A stretch of 64,000 nt of DNA, taken from Chryseobacterium phocaeense (GTDB lineage: Bacteria > Bacteroidota > Bacteroidia > Flavobacteriales > Weeksellaceae). Location: positions 496,001-560,000 of the forward strand of contig NZ_LT827014.1 in NCBI RefSeq assembly GCF_900169075.1, in the 5' to 3' direction. Shown here piece by piece: positions 17,132 to 25,469 of this stretch (position 1 is its first letter; each line of letters begins with the position of its first letter). A program made the translations under genes and the position numbers. The notes under the pieces were generated by a model, which saw only the letters and a program-made list of their open reading frames with translations, made no database searches and was not told where the DNA came from.

Positions 17132-19006
17132 TTATCTTTTAAAATAGTTTTGAATCTGCCTGATGATCAGGTCAGAATTTTGGTCATCCTTGATGTCGAT
17201 AACCGGTTTGTTCAGCTTCTCTGAAAAAAAATCCAGTTTTTCTTTATACTCTTCGGGCGAAAGTTTCACTTTTAAAGTAATGCCTTTTTCATGTTTTATC
17301 ACCCATGGGGTAAGGCAGTAAAAAAGGACCTCACAGAAGTTGTAGGACTTTACAGCAGAGGTTGTTCTTTCAATAAAAGCTACGGTATCATCCGGACTAA
17401 TGGTGCAGATCACGGCATCCGGATAAAAAGCATTCGTATAGATCAGTTTTTCCGGAAGCTTACTTGTATACACTGGATATTTCGGGATAATGCCGCTTTG
17501 GATGCCTGTGATAAGTATATCAGGATTTTTTTTCTGTTTTGAATAATTCTTTAATGCATTAATGACATGATACCATTCTTCCGCATCGATATTGACTGAG
17601 CTTTTGTGCCCGAACGGGAATACAGAATCTGCACCCAGAACAGCTCCCTGTGGCTCCGTTGAGATAAATGAAACCTTATAATTATTGCTTTCAAGGATCT
17701 TTTTAATTTTCAGCTGGGTCGTGAATTTTCCCTGCCTGCTGTTGGTTCCTATAACACATATCGATGGAATGGTGGTTTCAAAAGAAGAAGAAATATGGGC
17801 ATACATCTTCTTTTTGATGCCGTTATCAATATGAGTCAGAAATACCTCTCCTTTGTAATCTATATTTTCGTTTTTAATAAGCGTTTTAATAATGTCCTTT
17901 ACCGATCTGTCCCATAGAATAAAGTTTTTATTTCTTAATAAACATTCCCGGATAAGATTCAGCCCGAAAAGGGTATTGACTTCATCTTTTAAGTCATTAA
18001 AATAACCGGTAATAAGCGTATCGAATAAAGCAAAGTCTTCTTCTTCAAGTTTTTTCTTTAACGGAATTCCTTTGGTGTCTTTTTCTTTATTGATGATGTT
18101 CCTCGGGGTATCTATAATTAAAGAGACTTCATATTCCGAATGCTCTTTGTTCTCGATGATGGATTGTATTTCCTTCTCATCAAATGGAAATAACGCTGTT
18201 TTTTTTACTTTTTCCGAAGGCTTTAACAGCTGGTCCAATGCTTTAATATCTTCCTTGATGTATTCCCTTATGCTTAATAAATTACGGGTTACAGGCGTAT
18301 CATGCTTTGTAAGGCTAAAAATGCTTTCATCAGAGTTTTCTTTCAGCCAGGTTTTAAGGTCCGGGATGGTTTTCCATTCATTTTTTATATAGGCATTGCA
18401 AACAATTCCGGTGATATGGGCAGTTGCCAGACTTGTTCCTACACTGAATGCGAAGGAATGGTCAGGAACGGCCACCCTCTGGAAGCCTCCTTTTGCGATA
18501 ATATCAAAGTCGTTATTAAGAACTTTGAATTTTTGTTTTTCTTTAATGTACCCCGTTCCTATGGAAAAGGTATTGGAAAAGTTAGCCGGAAAACACTGTT
18601 TTGTAGCATCATAATAATTGGCTGCAAAAATGGGAATTCCTTTTTCGTGGCACAGATTTACGGCTTTCTGCATTTTCTCAGGAATGATTTCCGAATTGAT
18701 TCCCATGCTGATGTTGATAATATTCACCTGCGAATCCACCATCCGGAACAGGGCTTCAGTCAGAAGATCTTCCGAGATAAAGCTGTTATACGAATCCAGT
18801 TTTATCACATATATATTACACGACTTCAGATGAGAATTAATGATAGAAGCGATCCCTGTACCATGTCCCTTATGATCACTGAAGTCATTGCTTTTTGTGA
18901 TGATATTACCATGTGCATCTTTAAATAAGGTGATTCCATCAATATTACACATCTTAAGCCTTTGGTGAGTATAATCTACCCCCGTATCAATAATACCGAT
19001 AGTCAT
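17132..19006 (-). CDS. Subtilisin-like (S8) peptidase fused to DUF1611-like P-loop domain
   Basis: A 624-aa two-domain protein without signal peptide. Residues 1-205 are an S8 peptidase with catalytic Asp7 (IIDTGVD), His48 (GHGTG) and Ser192 (GTSLATAH), and oxyanion Asn130 (FAAN). After a linker, residues about 325-624 match the DUF1611 architecture: GTNSRQGKFTTQLKI (P-loop, 420-434), FISTEPQGAVLGADSVFP and ILITGIQSGIIP. DUF1611 includes DgcN, an N-acetyltransferase of D-glutamate metabolism. The cytoplasmic protease would be the candidate leader peptidase, and the fused domain could modify the freed end; the latter is inference. It lies 15 bp after the radical SAM gene. Confidence 0.85.
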   Translation of the reverse strand: MTIGIIDTGVDYTHQRLKMCNIDGITLFKDAHGNIITKSNDFSDHKGHGTGIASIINSHLKSCNIYVIKLDSYNSFISEDLLTEALFRMVDSQVNIINISMGINSEIIPEKMQKAVNLCHEKGIPIFAANYYDATKQCFPANFSNTFSIGTGYIKEKQKFKVLNNDFDIIAKGGFQRVAVPDHSFAFSVGTSLATAHITGIVCNAYIKNEWKTIPDLKTWLKENSDESIFSLTKHDTPVTRNLLSIREYIKEDIKALDQLLKPSEKVKKTALFPFDEKEIQSIIENKEHSEYEVSLIIDTPRNIINKEKDTKGIPLKKKLEEEDFALFDTLITGYFNDLKDEVNTLFGLNLIRECLLRNKNFILWDRSVKDIIKTLIKNENIDYKGEVFLTHIDNGIKKKMYAHISSSFETTIPSICVIGTNSRQGKFTTQLKIKKILESNNYKVSFISTEPQGAVLGADSVFPFGHKSSVNIDAEEWYHVINALKNYSKQKKNPDILITGIQSGIIPKYPVYTSKLPEKLIYTNAFYPDAVICTISPDDTVAFIERTTSAVKSYNFCEVLFYCLTPWVIKHEKGITLKVKLSPEEYKEKLDFFSEKLNKPVIDIKDDQNSDLIIRQIQNYFKR

Positions 19007-19021
19007 AAGTCTTTACAATAT

Positions 19022-20485
19022 TTATTTTGCAGAATGTCCCGTGTTTTCCAAAGCAAATACCTGAGGGCGGGAAATGGTTTCCGGGGAATACAGCATGTTG
19101 ATATACTGTTCTTTAAGATAATCTTCCAGCTTGTATTTCCATGAGCTACATACCGGCACATTGGCTTTTATGGCTTCATGTGAGCAGGTAATGGTATCAC
19201 AGATCGGCAGAATTTTGCAGTTTGTACAGACTTCATTGTGATTAAAACGGTTGAATGAAGAATGCTTCGTGAATTTTTCAGCATTATAGCCGTCAAATAC
19301 CGATGCAGGCGCCTGGGAATCATCATGAATGGTTTCCCAGCATTTATGGATGTATCCGTTTGGATCTATGGTCATACTGATAGGGGATGCCCACGTAGCA
19401 CAGGTGGTCTGGTAGGTAGGAAGGTCCCATTTTAATTTTGATTTTATTTTCAGCTCCGTCTGGTCACTCCAAGCATTAAACCTGTTCATGATGTTTTTTC
19501 TGAAGCTCATTTTGAAGTCAAAAAATTCATCCAGGTTCATTCTTTTATCAAGTTCTTCCTCAGAAGTATCAATCTCATCATAGGTTCTCAGCCAGGCCGG
19601 ATCAAAAGAAACTTTTTTGAACCTGTTCGGCCAGATACCATAATCTCCCATGTCATCTAAAAAACGATCTATGGAAGCGGCCACTTCCTTATCTACGTTC
19701 ACCCGGATCAGAAAATTGATTTTTGAATCCAAAGGAACTTTAGAAAGGTTTTCTAAAATAACTTCGTAGTTTTTTTTGTTGACTTGCTTTAATGGTCTTT
19801 TTTTGTCGTGTGTTTCCTTAGCTCCGTCAATGGTGATCTGTACGCTGTGTACATTGCAGTCTTCAAGAATCTTTACATTTTTTTCGGTCAGATAGATCCC
19901 ATTGGTGATGATATTGGAAACATATTTAAGGTTGTATTTCTGAGCGACCTCCGTAAGGCTTACGGTAAGATCTTCTATTGCCTTGACATTAATGAGCGGT
20001 TCACCGCCGTACCAGGTTATTGACAGGGTTTCAATGCTCTTCCCCGATTTTAAAATCAAATCTTCAATATAGTCTTTAATCCCTTGTTTTACTTTGTCGT
20101 CTTTTAGTGTATGGTTAGGCTTTACAAACTCAAAGCAGTATGAGCACCCCATATTACAGGTGATGGTGGTTCCTATGGTAAGGTTGATGGTTTTGGCAAA
20201 TTTATATTGGTTTTCGTCCGTATAACGAGAGAATAGTGTTTTTATATCTTTATCATGATCTATCAGATATTCTTTATTATATAAATATTTGATAAGCTCA
20301 TTGTATTTTTCTTGTTCATCATCATATTCAAAGAAAGAGTATTGGCTTTTTTCCAGGAGAAACTGCCCGCTTTCAAAATTTAATATTTCCAGCCCGCTTG
20401 TAAGAGAATTGTATAATATAATCTGATTTTCTTCTTTAACAGGGATAAGAAAATTGTAAGGATTCGTTTTGAGTTTTAACATCAT
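19022..20485 (-). CDS. Radical SAM/SPASM peptide maturase
   Basis: A 487-aa radical SAM enzyme. The [4Fe-4S]-SAM motif is Cys110-x3-Cys114-x2-Cys117 (CNMGCSYCFEF), followed by WYGGEPL and TNGIYL, and a C-terminal SPASM region rich in cysteines (TTCATWASP, YIHKCWETI, EVCTNCKILPICD, ITCSHEA, PVCSSWKY) that binds auxiliary clusters. The N-terminal 95 residues (NFLIPVKEENQIILYNSLTSG) resemble the leader-binding portion of peptide-maturing SPASM enzymes. It is the first enzyme gene after the precursor. It would install a C-C, thioether or similar cross-link. The exact reaction is not predictable from sequence. Confidence 0.92.
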   Translation of the reverse strand: MMLKLKTNPYNFLIPVKEENQIILYNSLTSGLEILNFESGQFLLEKSQYSFFEYDDEQEKYNELIKYLYNKEYLIDHDKDIKTLFSRYTDENQYKFAKTINLTIGTTITCNMGCSYCFEFVKPNHTLKDDKVKQGIKDYIEDLILKSGKSIETLSITWYGGEPLINVKAIEDLTVSLTEVAQKYNLKYVSNIITNGIYLTEKNVKILEDCNVHSVQITIDGAKETHDKKRPLKQVNKKNYEVILENLSKVPLDSKINFLIRVNVDKEVAASIDRFLDDMGDYGIWPNRFKKVSFDPAWLRTYDEIDTSEEELDKRMNLDEFFDFKMSFRKNIMNRFNAWSDQTELKIKSKLKWDLPTYQTTCATWASPISMTIDPNGYIHKCWETIHDDSQAPASVFDGYNAEKFTKHSSFNRFNHNEVCTNCKILPICDTITCSHEAIKANVPVCSSWKYKLEDYLKEQYINMLYSPETISRPQVFALENTGHSAK

Positions 20486-20705
20486 AATGATTAGAATTAA
20501 AGATTTAACAAGCTAAATGTGGGTAATACAATCAATTATAGAATATCTCGTTGGGTCGCTTTTATAGCCCGTTCCATCATCATAATCCTAATGGAGCGCA
20601 GAGAAAGTTGCAGAACTCCCTTTTAAGTAAAGGAATTTTAGGTTCTTTCTTACACCGATAAATTCAATAAGTTATGTTTTGGTATTTTGGTAAATATGAA
20701 AATAA

Positions 20706-20734
20706 ATAGGCATTTAGCATTGCTAAATGCCTAT
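20706..20734 (-). terminator. Hairpin directly after the precursor gene
   Basis: A perfect inverted repeat: ATAGGCATTTAGCA (20706-20719), one base, then TGCTAAATGCCTAT (20721-20734), followed on the minus strand by a T-rich stretch. It begins 13 bp after the precursor stop and lies about 220 bp before the radical SAM start. Such a partial terminator or processing hairpin after a RiPP precursor commonly lets the small gene be transcribed in excess of the enzymes. Confidence 0.75.
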
Positions 20735-20747
20735 ATATCTTCTTGGA

Positions 20748-20945
20748 TTAGAATAAGATATCTGTATCTTCAGTAGTATCTCCGCTTCCTTTAGCAACGT
20801 TATAACCACATCCGAAAGACTCGCATAAAGCTTCCACTTCGTTAGACAGCATCGTGTCAATTGGAGTTGGCTTTACCAATTCAGTTCTTTCTAATTCAAT
20901 TTGTACGTTTTGTACAGTTTCCGGGTTGTTAATTTCTGTTTTCAT
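20748..20945 (-). CDS. Candidate RiPP precursor peptide (65 aa)
   Basis: A 65-aa peptide with a polar, charged N-terminal part (MKTEINNPETVQNVQIELER), suited to be a leader, and a C-terminal part after LSNEVEALCESF holding GCGYNVAKGSG and then a Thr/Asp-rich tail ending DTDILF. Two cysteines (CESFGC), one Tyr, two Phe and several Thr/Ser/Asp are plausible targets for the radical SAM enzyme, oxygenases and glycosyltransferases. It lies immediately upstream of the SPASM gene and is followed by a hairpin. It could also be a carrier-like non-precursor, but the context strongly favours substrate. No named precursor family was recognised. Confidence 0.8.
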   Translation of the reverse strand: MKTEINNPETVQNVQIELERTELVKPTPIDTMLSNEVEALCESFGCGYNVAKGSGDTTEDTDILF

Positions 20946-20983
20946 TTTTTAATTTTTGAAATTTGTTAATAAATAGTTTATGC

Positions 20984-22708
20984 TTATTTCGAAATAGCCG
21001 TCATTAAAACCTTATCATCGTAAGGCTGTAGATCTTTTACATTTTTGATATTCACATGAATATCCGGTTGTATTCCTTTTCCTTCAATGCTTTTCCCGTC
21101 CAGCATGATTATGCTTCTGCTGAAAGCATTCGTTCTGAATTTAATATTCCTGTTTTTCTCCAGAAAAACTTCATACAGAACCGAAAGAGCGCCTGCCGTA
21201 TTCTCAATGCCGATGATCTTCGTATTTTTTGAATACTTTTTTAAGTTGTAAGCAATCAGCTCGGCAACACAGGAGGTATTTTTATTCACAAGAACCCTGA
21301 TCTCCAGTGGCGGAGAGGTTTCCAGGGCCAGTTTTTTATCACTCACAATAACCTGGTCTGTCTTGTCTGAAAACTTATCTTTCAACTGATAATAGCTGAA
21401 TTCATTTTTAATAAAAAGAGACAGAATCTGCGCACCTATTAAAAAATCTCCGCCACCATTATTACGCAAATCCAGGATCAGTTTTTTTTTGTTTTTCAAT
21501 TCTTCCTTATGCGCAATCAGCTCATATAAAGCTTCCTTGTCGATATGTCTGATCTTCATATAGGCTACTTCATCTCCAATACTTGAAAATTCCGTCTTCT
21601 GAATAAAATTCGAAGGAATTTTATATGCGGTGTGATGGGAGTAATCTATTTTTTTTCTCTTCCCGTTTACATCTTCAATCTCCAGTTCTGTCCTGTTTTC
21701 GGGGATCTTGGCCAATAATTCATTCACCTTCTCATCAGAAATTTTTTTCAGATGTATTCCATCTATCGCCACCAGGGTTTCCCCCAGGTTTATTTTTTGA
21801 CTTAAGCTGTCATCCAGGATTCCGGAAATTTTATACTCTCGTCCGATTTTATAGACAAAGACCGGCGTATTCTTTTTTTTAACCGGGCACTCATTGTCTT
21901 TTACAGAAAAATGAGGATCATTAAACTTTTGCCGGAAATAGGTATTAAGCTCAGAAACATAGCTGCAGACGCTTTTAGTGGTGTCTTTAGGCTTCAATAT
22001 TTCTTTGTTAACCGTTCTTCCGGAATAGAAAGGATAATTTTTTTCTATAACTGCCGTAAGATGATCCAGATCTTTATAAAGAGATCCGGGATTATTTTTT
22101 ATCCCGAAATAAAGCGTTCCTTTATTGTCTTCTTCCTTATCAAATCCTGGATAATAAGCATATAATCCATAAGAATCATACGGTATTCCCAGGCTTTTCC
22201 CAGATACGGTATTTGGTGTAAATTCTCTTTTATTGATGCTGGTATACCCAAGAAATACATTTTTTATTTCACAAACAGCATTCCCGTCACCGTTCTTAAT
22301 GACCTCTGCCTGAATAGTTCCAATATCTTCAAACGGAGCTTCTATTTCCGTAAGACCGTCTTTTGGAGAAATGCTCCATAAAACAGCTTTGGTTGTAGCG
22401 TCCAGTAAACTGATCTGTTTGATATTTTTACTGAGCAGCTGAAACCTGATATTCGGTTTTTTACCAGGAAGCGGACTCGTCTTTTTGCTTCTGTTTAAAA
22501 CAAGTGTATTCTGATTGAGCAGATTCAATGTCCCGCCGTTGATATTAAAATCATCTACACTTGGAATATGATAATTGACGTATCCGGAATTAGAATAATA
22601 TAACGTATCAACCTTTTTTTCAAGAAAAGCAAAATGGTTTTGAGAATACCCAAAAATTGATCTAAACAGTAATAAAAGTAAAATTAAATTTTTGACCAAA
22701 GCATTCAT
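20984..22708 (-). CDS. Secreted S41 (C-terminal-processing-type) peptidase
   Basis: A 574-aa protein with a signal peptide (NLILLLLLFRSIFGYSQ). An N-terminal beta-rich region (20-170) precedes a tail-specific-protease core: VYKIGREYKISGILDDSL as PDZ-like part, LILDLRNNGGGDFLIG, and NKNTSCVAELIAYNL with the nucleophile serine, then IGIENTAGALSVLYEV. Its stop lies 38 bp before the precursor start on the same strand, with no promoter box visible between, so it probably heads the same transcript. It could act on the exported product in the periplasm, or be an independent scavenging peptidase. Confidence 0.85.
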   Translation of the reverse strand: MNALVKNLILLLLLFRSIFGYSQNHFAFLEKKVDTLYYSNSGYVNYHIPSVDDFNINGGTLNLLNQNTLVLNRSKKTSPLPGKKPNIRFQLLSKNIKQISLLDATTKAVLWSISPKDGLTEIEAPFEDIGTIQAEVIKNGDGNAVCEIKNVFLGYTSINKREFTPNTVSGKSLGIPYDSYGLYAYYPGFDKEEDNKGTLYFGIKNNPGSLYKDLDHLTAVIEKNYPFYSGRTVNKEILKPKDTTKSVCSYVSELNTYFRQKFNDPHFSVKDNECPVKKKNTPVFVYKIGREYKISGILDDSLSQKINLGETLVAIDGIHLKKISDEKVNELLAKIPENRTELEIEDVNGKRKKIDYSHHTAYKIPSNFIQKTEFSSIGDEVAYMKIRHIDKEALYELIAHKEELKNKKKLILDLRNNGGGDFLIGAQILSLFIKNEFSYYQLKDKFSDKTDQVIVSDKKLALETSPPLEIRVLVNKNTSCVAELIAYNLKKYSKNTKIIGIENTAGALSVLYEVFLEKNRNIKFRTNAFSRSIIMLDGKSIEGKGIQPDIHVNIKNVKDLQPYDDKVLMTAISK

Positions 22709-22763
22709 AAAACAAAATAATAAACTCTCTATGCGTTGAATTAGTTATTCTTCATCCTAATGA

Positions 22764-22809
22764 ATATCGTTTTATTTAACGATTATCATTCGTTTTTTAA
22801 TAACGATAT
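22764..22809. promoter_or_regulatory. Tandem palindromes, candidate operator of S41/RiPP operon
   Basis: Two palindromes sit side by side: ATCGTT-N6-AACGAT (22766-22783) and TTCGTT-N7-AACGAT (22789-22807), offset by about 24 bp, roughly two helical turns. The outer ends ATATCGTT (22764-22771) and AACGATAT (22802-22809) are exact inverted copies. They lie 4 bp downstream of a minus-strand TACATTTG box and 56 bp before the S41 start, a typical repressor position. No regulator gene is encoded beside them. Confidence 0.45.
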
Positions 22810-22812
22810 AGC

Positions 22813-22820
22813 CAAATGTA
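22813..22820 (-). promoter_or_regulatory. Predicted -7 box (TACATTTG) for the S41/RiPP operon
   Basis: On the minus strand this reads TACATTTG, an exact match to the Bacteroidota -7 consensus TAnnTTTG. A clear -33 TTG at the right distance was not found. It would start transcription about 100 bp before the S41 gene, just in front of the tandem palindromes. Confidence 0.45.
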
Positions 22821-23548
22821 CAAAGTTAATTCATTCGAAAGAGAGTTTTTTTATTATGTTAAATTCCCTTTGTGTAGAATTATTATGGAGGTTGTAAAAT
22901 TTTTAGTCTTTTGAAATAAGTCAAAAAATGGTGACATAATGGATGTGTTTAATACAAAAAAGTAGAGTTATAGCATTTTTTTAATTTAAAAAATACGTGA
23001 ATGGTTTTTTACTAATTAAAACGAGGCTAATTCTTTTTTTCAACATTTTTTTATCAGGCAATTATCAAATCGGCAAATTTGAGTTATTTTATTTTTTATC
23101 TTTACAGGATTGGTTTTTCGACAGGTTTTAAAATGAATGATTTGTTTATTTTTTTTATATTTCATCAGAAACATGAAGCATTCCGTAACGGATATTTTTT
23201 TACTGAAAAGAACACTTGCTAACCAGATGCTGGTTGATTGTAGACGGGGAGATAATCAGGAAACAACTAAATAATATTTCACTATTATGTGCGATAATTA
23301 AAACGGTGATCGGCCAGTATATTTATAGAGGATATTTAATGCCAACCTGCTCTATTTTTAATTGTTATAAATAAAAATATTATTTTGGCCTGTAAATCTA
23401 TGTTTTTACACTTAAGCAAAAAGGCCAGTAACGTGTCGTTGTTTTAAAAAGTTTAGAAAATAGGAGGGCTGCAATATATTATCAGCAATTGAATATCAGT
23501 AATCGAAATTTTGTATCAGATATAAATTATTGAAAATCAAAATAATGT
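22821..23548. other. AT-rich intergenic region without recognised gene
   Basis: About 730 bp of very AT-rich DNA between the divergent S41 and HMG-CoA-lyase genes. Long A and T runs are frequent. A 33-codon ORF at 23173-23274 (+) opens with MKHSVTDIFLL shortly after a TATATTTC box, but its tail is not convincing and it is not called as a gene. No structured RNA or repeat was recognised. The length suggests horizontally acquired or heavily regulated upstream DNA. Confidence 0.5.
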
Positions 23549-23595
23549 TAGATTTGTGTGGTTCAGATATAAATTGTTTAGTTTTATTATATTTG
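23549..23595 (+). promoter_or_regulatory. Two predicted -7 boxes before HMG-CoA lyase
   Basis: TAGATTTG (23549-23556) and TATATTTG (23588-23595) both fit TAnnTTTG. The first has a TTG at 23530-23532 with a 16-bp spacer; the second lies only 19 bp before the ATG and would give a very short leader. Confidence 0.4.
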
Positions 23596-23614
23596 AGAAA
23601 ATCAAAAAGTAAAA

Positions 23615-24463
23615 ATGTTTCTAACAGAATGTCCTAGAGATGCCATGCAGGGTTGGGGAGAATTCATCCCTACCAGCAAAAAAATAGATTATATCAACTC
23701 TCTGATGGAGGTGGGCTTCGATGTATTGGACTGTCTGAGTTTTGTTTCCCCAAAAGCAATTCCACAGATGGCCGATTCTGATGAGGTGGCTGAACATATA
23801 GATAAATCCTTATCCGGGACCAAAGTATCAGCAATCATCGGGAATTACAGAGGCGCTGAAAAAGCACTTAAACATCAGACGGTAGATATCCTGGGTTTTC
23901 CATTTTCTATTTCAGAGACATTCCAGCACAGGAATACCAACAAAAATCAGGAAGAGGCTTTTGAAGAGATTATCAGAATGCTGGAGCTGGTTAAAAGCGA
24001 AGGCAAACAGCTTAATATCTATTTTTCTATGGCTTTCGGAAACCCGTACGGCGAAATGTGGAAATGGGAAGATGTAGATTTCTGGGCCAAAAGGTTTTCG
24101 GAAATAGGAGTAAAAGATATTCTGCTTTCCGATACTACCGGGGTTGCCACTCCGGAAACCATCGCTCTTTTATTCGAAAAGATACCGTCAAAATATCCTG
24201 AGATCAATTTCGGGGGACATTTCCACAACCGGTATGAAGATTCTTATTCAAAGCTGAAAGCCGCTTACGATAAAGGCTGCAGAAGATTTGATAGTGCGAT
24301 TAAGGGAATCGGCGGATGCCCGATGGCCAAAGATGATCTGGTAGGAAATATGCCTACAGAACAGGTGATTAATTTTATGAGCGTAGAAAAAGCAGAACAT
24401 AAGCTGAATCTGCTGAATTTTGAGAGCTCTTTTAATAAAGCAAAAGATATTTTTCATTTTTAA
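23615..24463 (+). CDS. Hydroxymethylglutaryl-CoA lyase
   Basis: A 282-aa DRE-TIM metallolyase that cleaves HMG-CoA to acetoacetate and acetyl-CoA in leucine breakdown. Visible features are TECPRDAMQ with catalytic Arg8-Asp9, LSFVSPKAIPQM, the metal ligands His202 and His204 in GGHFHNR, DTTGVATP, and the glycine-rich loop GIGGCPMAKDDLVGNMPTE with active-site Cys235. Length is slightly short, as usual in bacteria. The gene is followed after 3 bp by a TPR protein. Other HMGL-like aldolases are possible but the cysteine loop is specific. Confidence 0.93.
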   Translation: MFLTECPRDAMQGWGEFIPTSKKIDYINSLMEVGFDVLDCLSFVSPKAIPQMADSDEVAEHIDKSLSGTKVSAIIGNYRGAEKALKHQTVDILGFPFSISETFQHRNTNKNQEEAFEEIIRMLELVKSEGKQLNIYFSMAFGNPYGEMWKWEDVDFWAKRFSEIGVKDILLSDTTGVATPETIALLFEKIPSKYPEINFGGHFHNRYEDSYSKLKAAYDKGCRRFDSAIKGIGGCPMAKDDLVGNMPTEQVINFMSVEKAEHKLNLLNFESSFNKAKDIFHF

Positions 24464-24466
24464 TAC

Positions 24467-25459
24467 ATGGCAAGGCTGTATATTTTTATCCTGTTTTTTG
24501 TATCTGCTTTATTTTTAGGGCAGAAAGCAGAGCAACTTTTTAACGAGAAAAAGTTTGCCGAACTCACTGCTTTGGAAAAAGAAAGCAGCAGTTTTACCGG
24601 TCAGGAGCTTTATTATTTGGGCTATGCCTTTTTCAGACAGGAAAATGATCTTAAAGCCATTGAATTCTACAATAAAGCAATAGGAAAAGGATTCAATGAC
24701 GCCGGAGTATTTTTCCAGAAAGGAGTATCCGAAATGTTCCTTGAGAAATATAATGAGGCATTGGCAGACTTTACTACAGCCATTTCTAAAACCCCGGCAG
24801 CTGAATTTTACATTGAAAAAGCCAGGGTCTATAAAATAACAAAGGACTTTGCGAATGAAGAAAAGACCTACACCGAAGGCTTGAAGAATTCACAGGATAA
24901 AAACAATGAAGCGTATCTGCAGCTTTTGAAGAATGCCGGTAATTTTTATTATGCCCAAACCAAAGAGTTTTCAAAAGCAGAAAAAATTTATGCAGATGGG
25001 ATTGTAAAATTTCCTAAAAACTATGAGCTGTACGAAAAACGCATAAAAGCATTGAATGCAGACGACAATTTTACGGAAGCAGACAAGGTTTTTGAGCAGG
25101 TAAGAAATTTCTATACCGGAAAACTTCTTTCCGAAGATTATATGAAGTTCAAAAATATGGCTGTGGATGAGTTTCCCTGGAAAAACCAATGGATCAACAT
25201 CTACAAATCCTTCGAAAAGCCTAAAGAAACGCTTGAAAGTCTTTATAAAGTATACTTAATTGATGAAACCGGAAAAAAAGTAGAACGTCAGTTTAATATT
25301 GAAAAAACACTTCAGATTGAAAAAACTGACCCCGAATTTGTCATCTGCGAAGAATCTCAGAAAGGGCATACCACGTATCCGGCAGGCTTCAAAAACGGAA
25401 ACTTTACCATTAAAGAACTCAGAGAGAAAATAGTAAAGATCCTGGACAATAAGAAATAA
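24467..25459 (+). CDS. TPR-repeat secreted protein
   Basis: A 330-aa protein with a signal peptide (LYIFILFFVSALFLGQ) and tandem tetratricopeptide-like helices over about 20-210 (ELYYLGYAFFRQENDLKAIE, KYNEALADFTTAI, FSKAEKIYADGI). The last 100 residues (TTYPAGFKNGNFTIKELREK) are a separate small domain. It probably acts as a periplasmic scaffold; the specific partner is unknown. It starts 3 bp after the HMG-CoA lyase stop, so it is likely co-transcribed although no functional link is evident. Confidence 0.8.
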   Translation: MARLYIFILFFVSALFLGQKAEQLFNEKKFAELTALEKESSSFTGQELYYLGYAFFRQENDLKAIEFYNKAIGKGFNDAGVFFQKGVSEMFLEKYNEALADFTTAISKTPAAEFYIEKARVYKITKDFANEEKTYTEGLKNSQDKNNEAYLQLLKNAGNFYYAQTKEFSKAEKIYADGIVKFPKNYELYEKRIKALNADDNFTEADKVFEQVRNFYTGKLLSEDYMKFKNMAVDEFPWKNQWINIYKSFEKPKETLESLYKVYLIDETGKKVERQFNIEKTLQIEKTDPEFVICEESQKGHTTYPAGFKNGNFTIKELREKIVKILDNKK

Positions 25460-25469
25460 AGATAACCAA

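Noticed and set aside
18302..18928. Open frame of about 208 codons on the plus strand inside the S8-DUF1611 gene
   Set aside because: It mirrors the subtilisin domain, which has all catalytic residues on the minus strand.
20486..20705. Second precursor gene or separate promoter between hairpin and radical SAM gene
   Set aside because: No minus-strand ORF with leader-like features and no TAnnTTTG box was found in these 220 bp.
6840..20945. Classical NRPS or lanthipeptide cluster
   Set aside because: No adenylation, thioesterase, LanB, LanC or LanM domains; the condensation-like and carrier proteins are single, stand-alone domains.
23173..23274. 33-codon ORF with a near-consensus promoter box
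   Set aside because: The composition looks random, and no partner gene or conserved feature supports it. It is recorded only in the intergenic entry.
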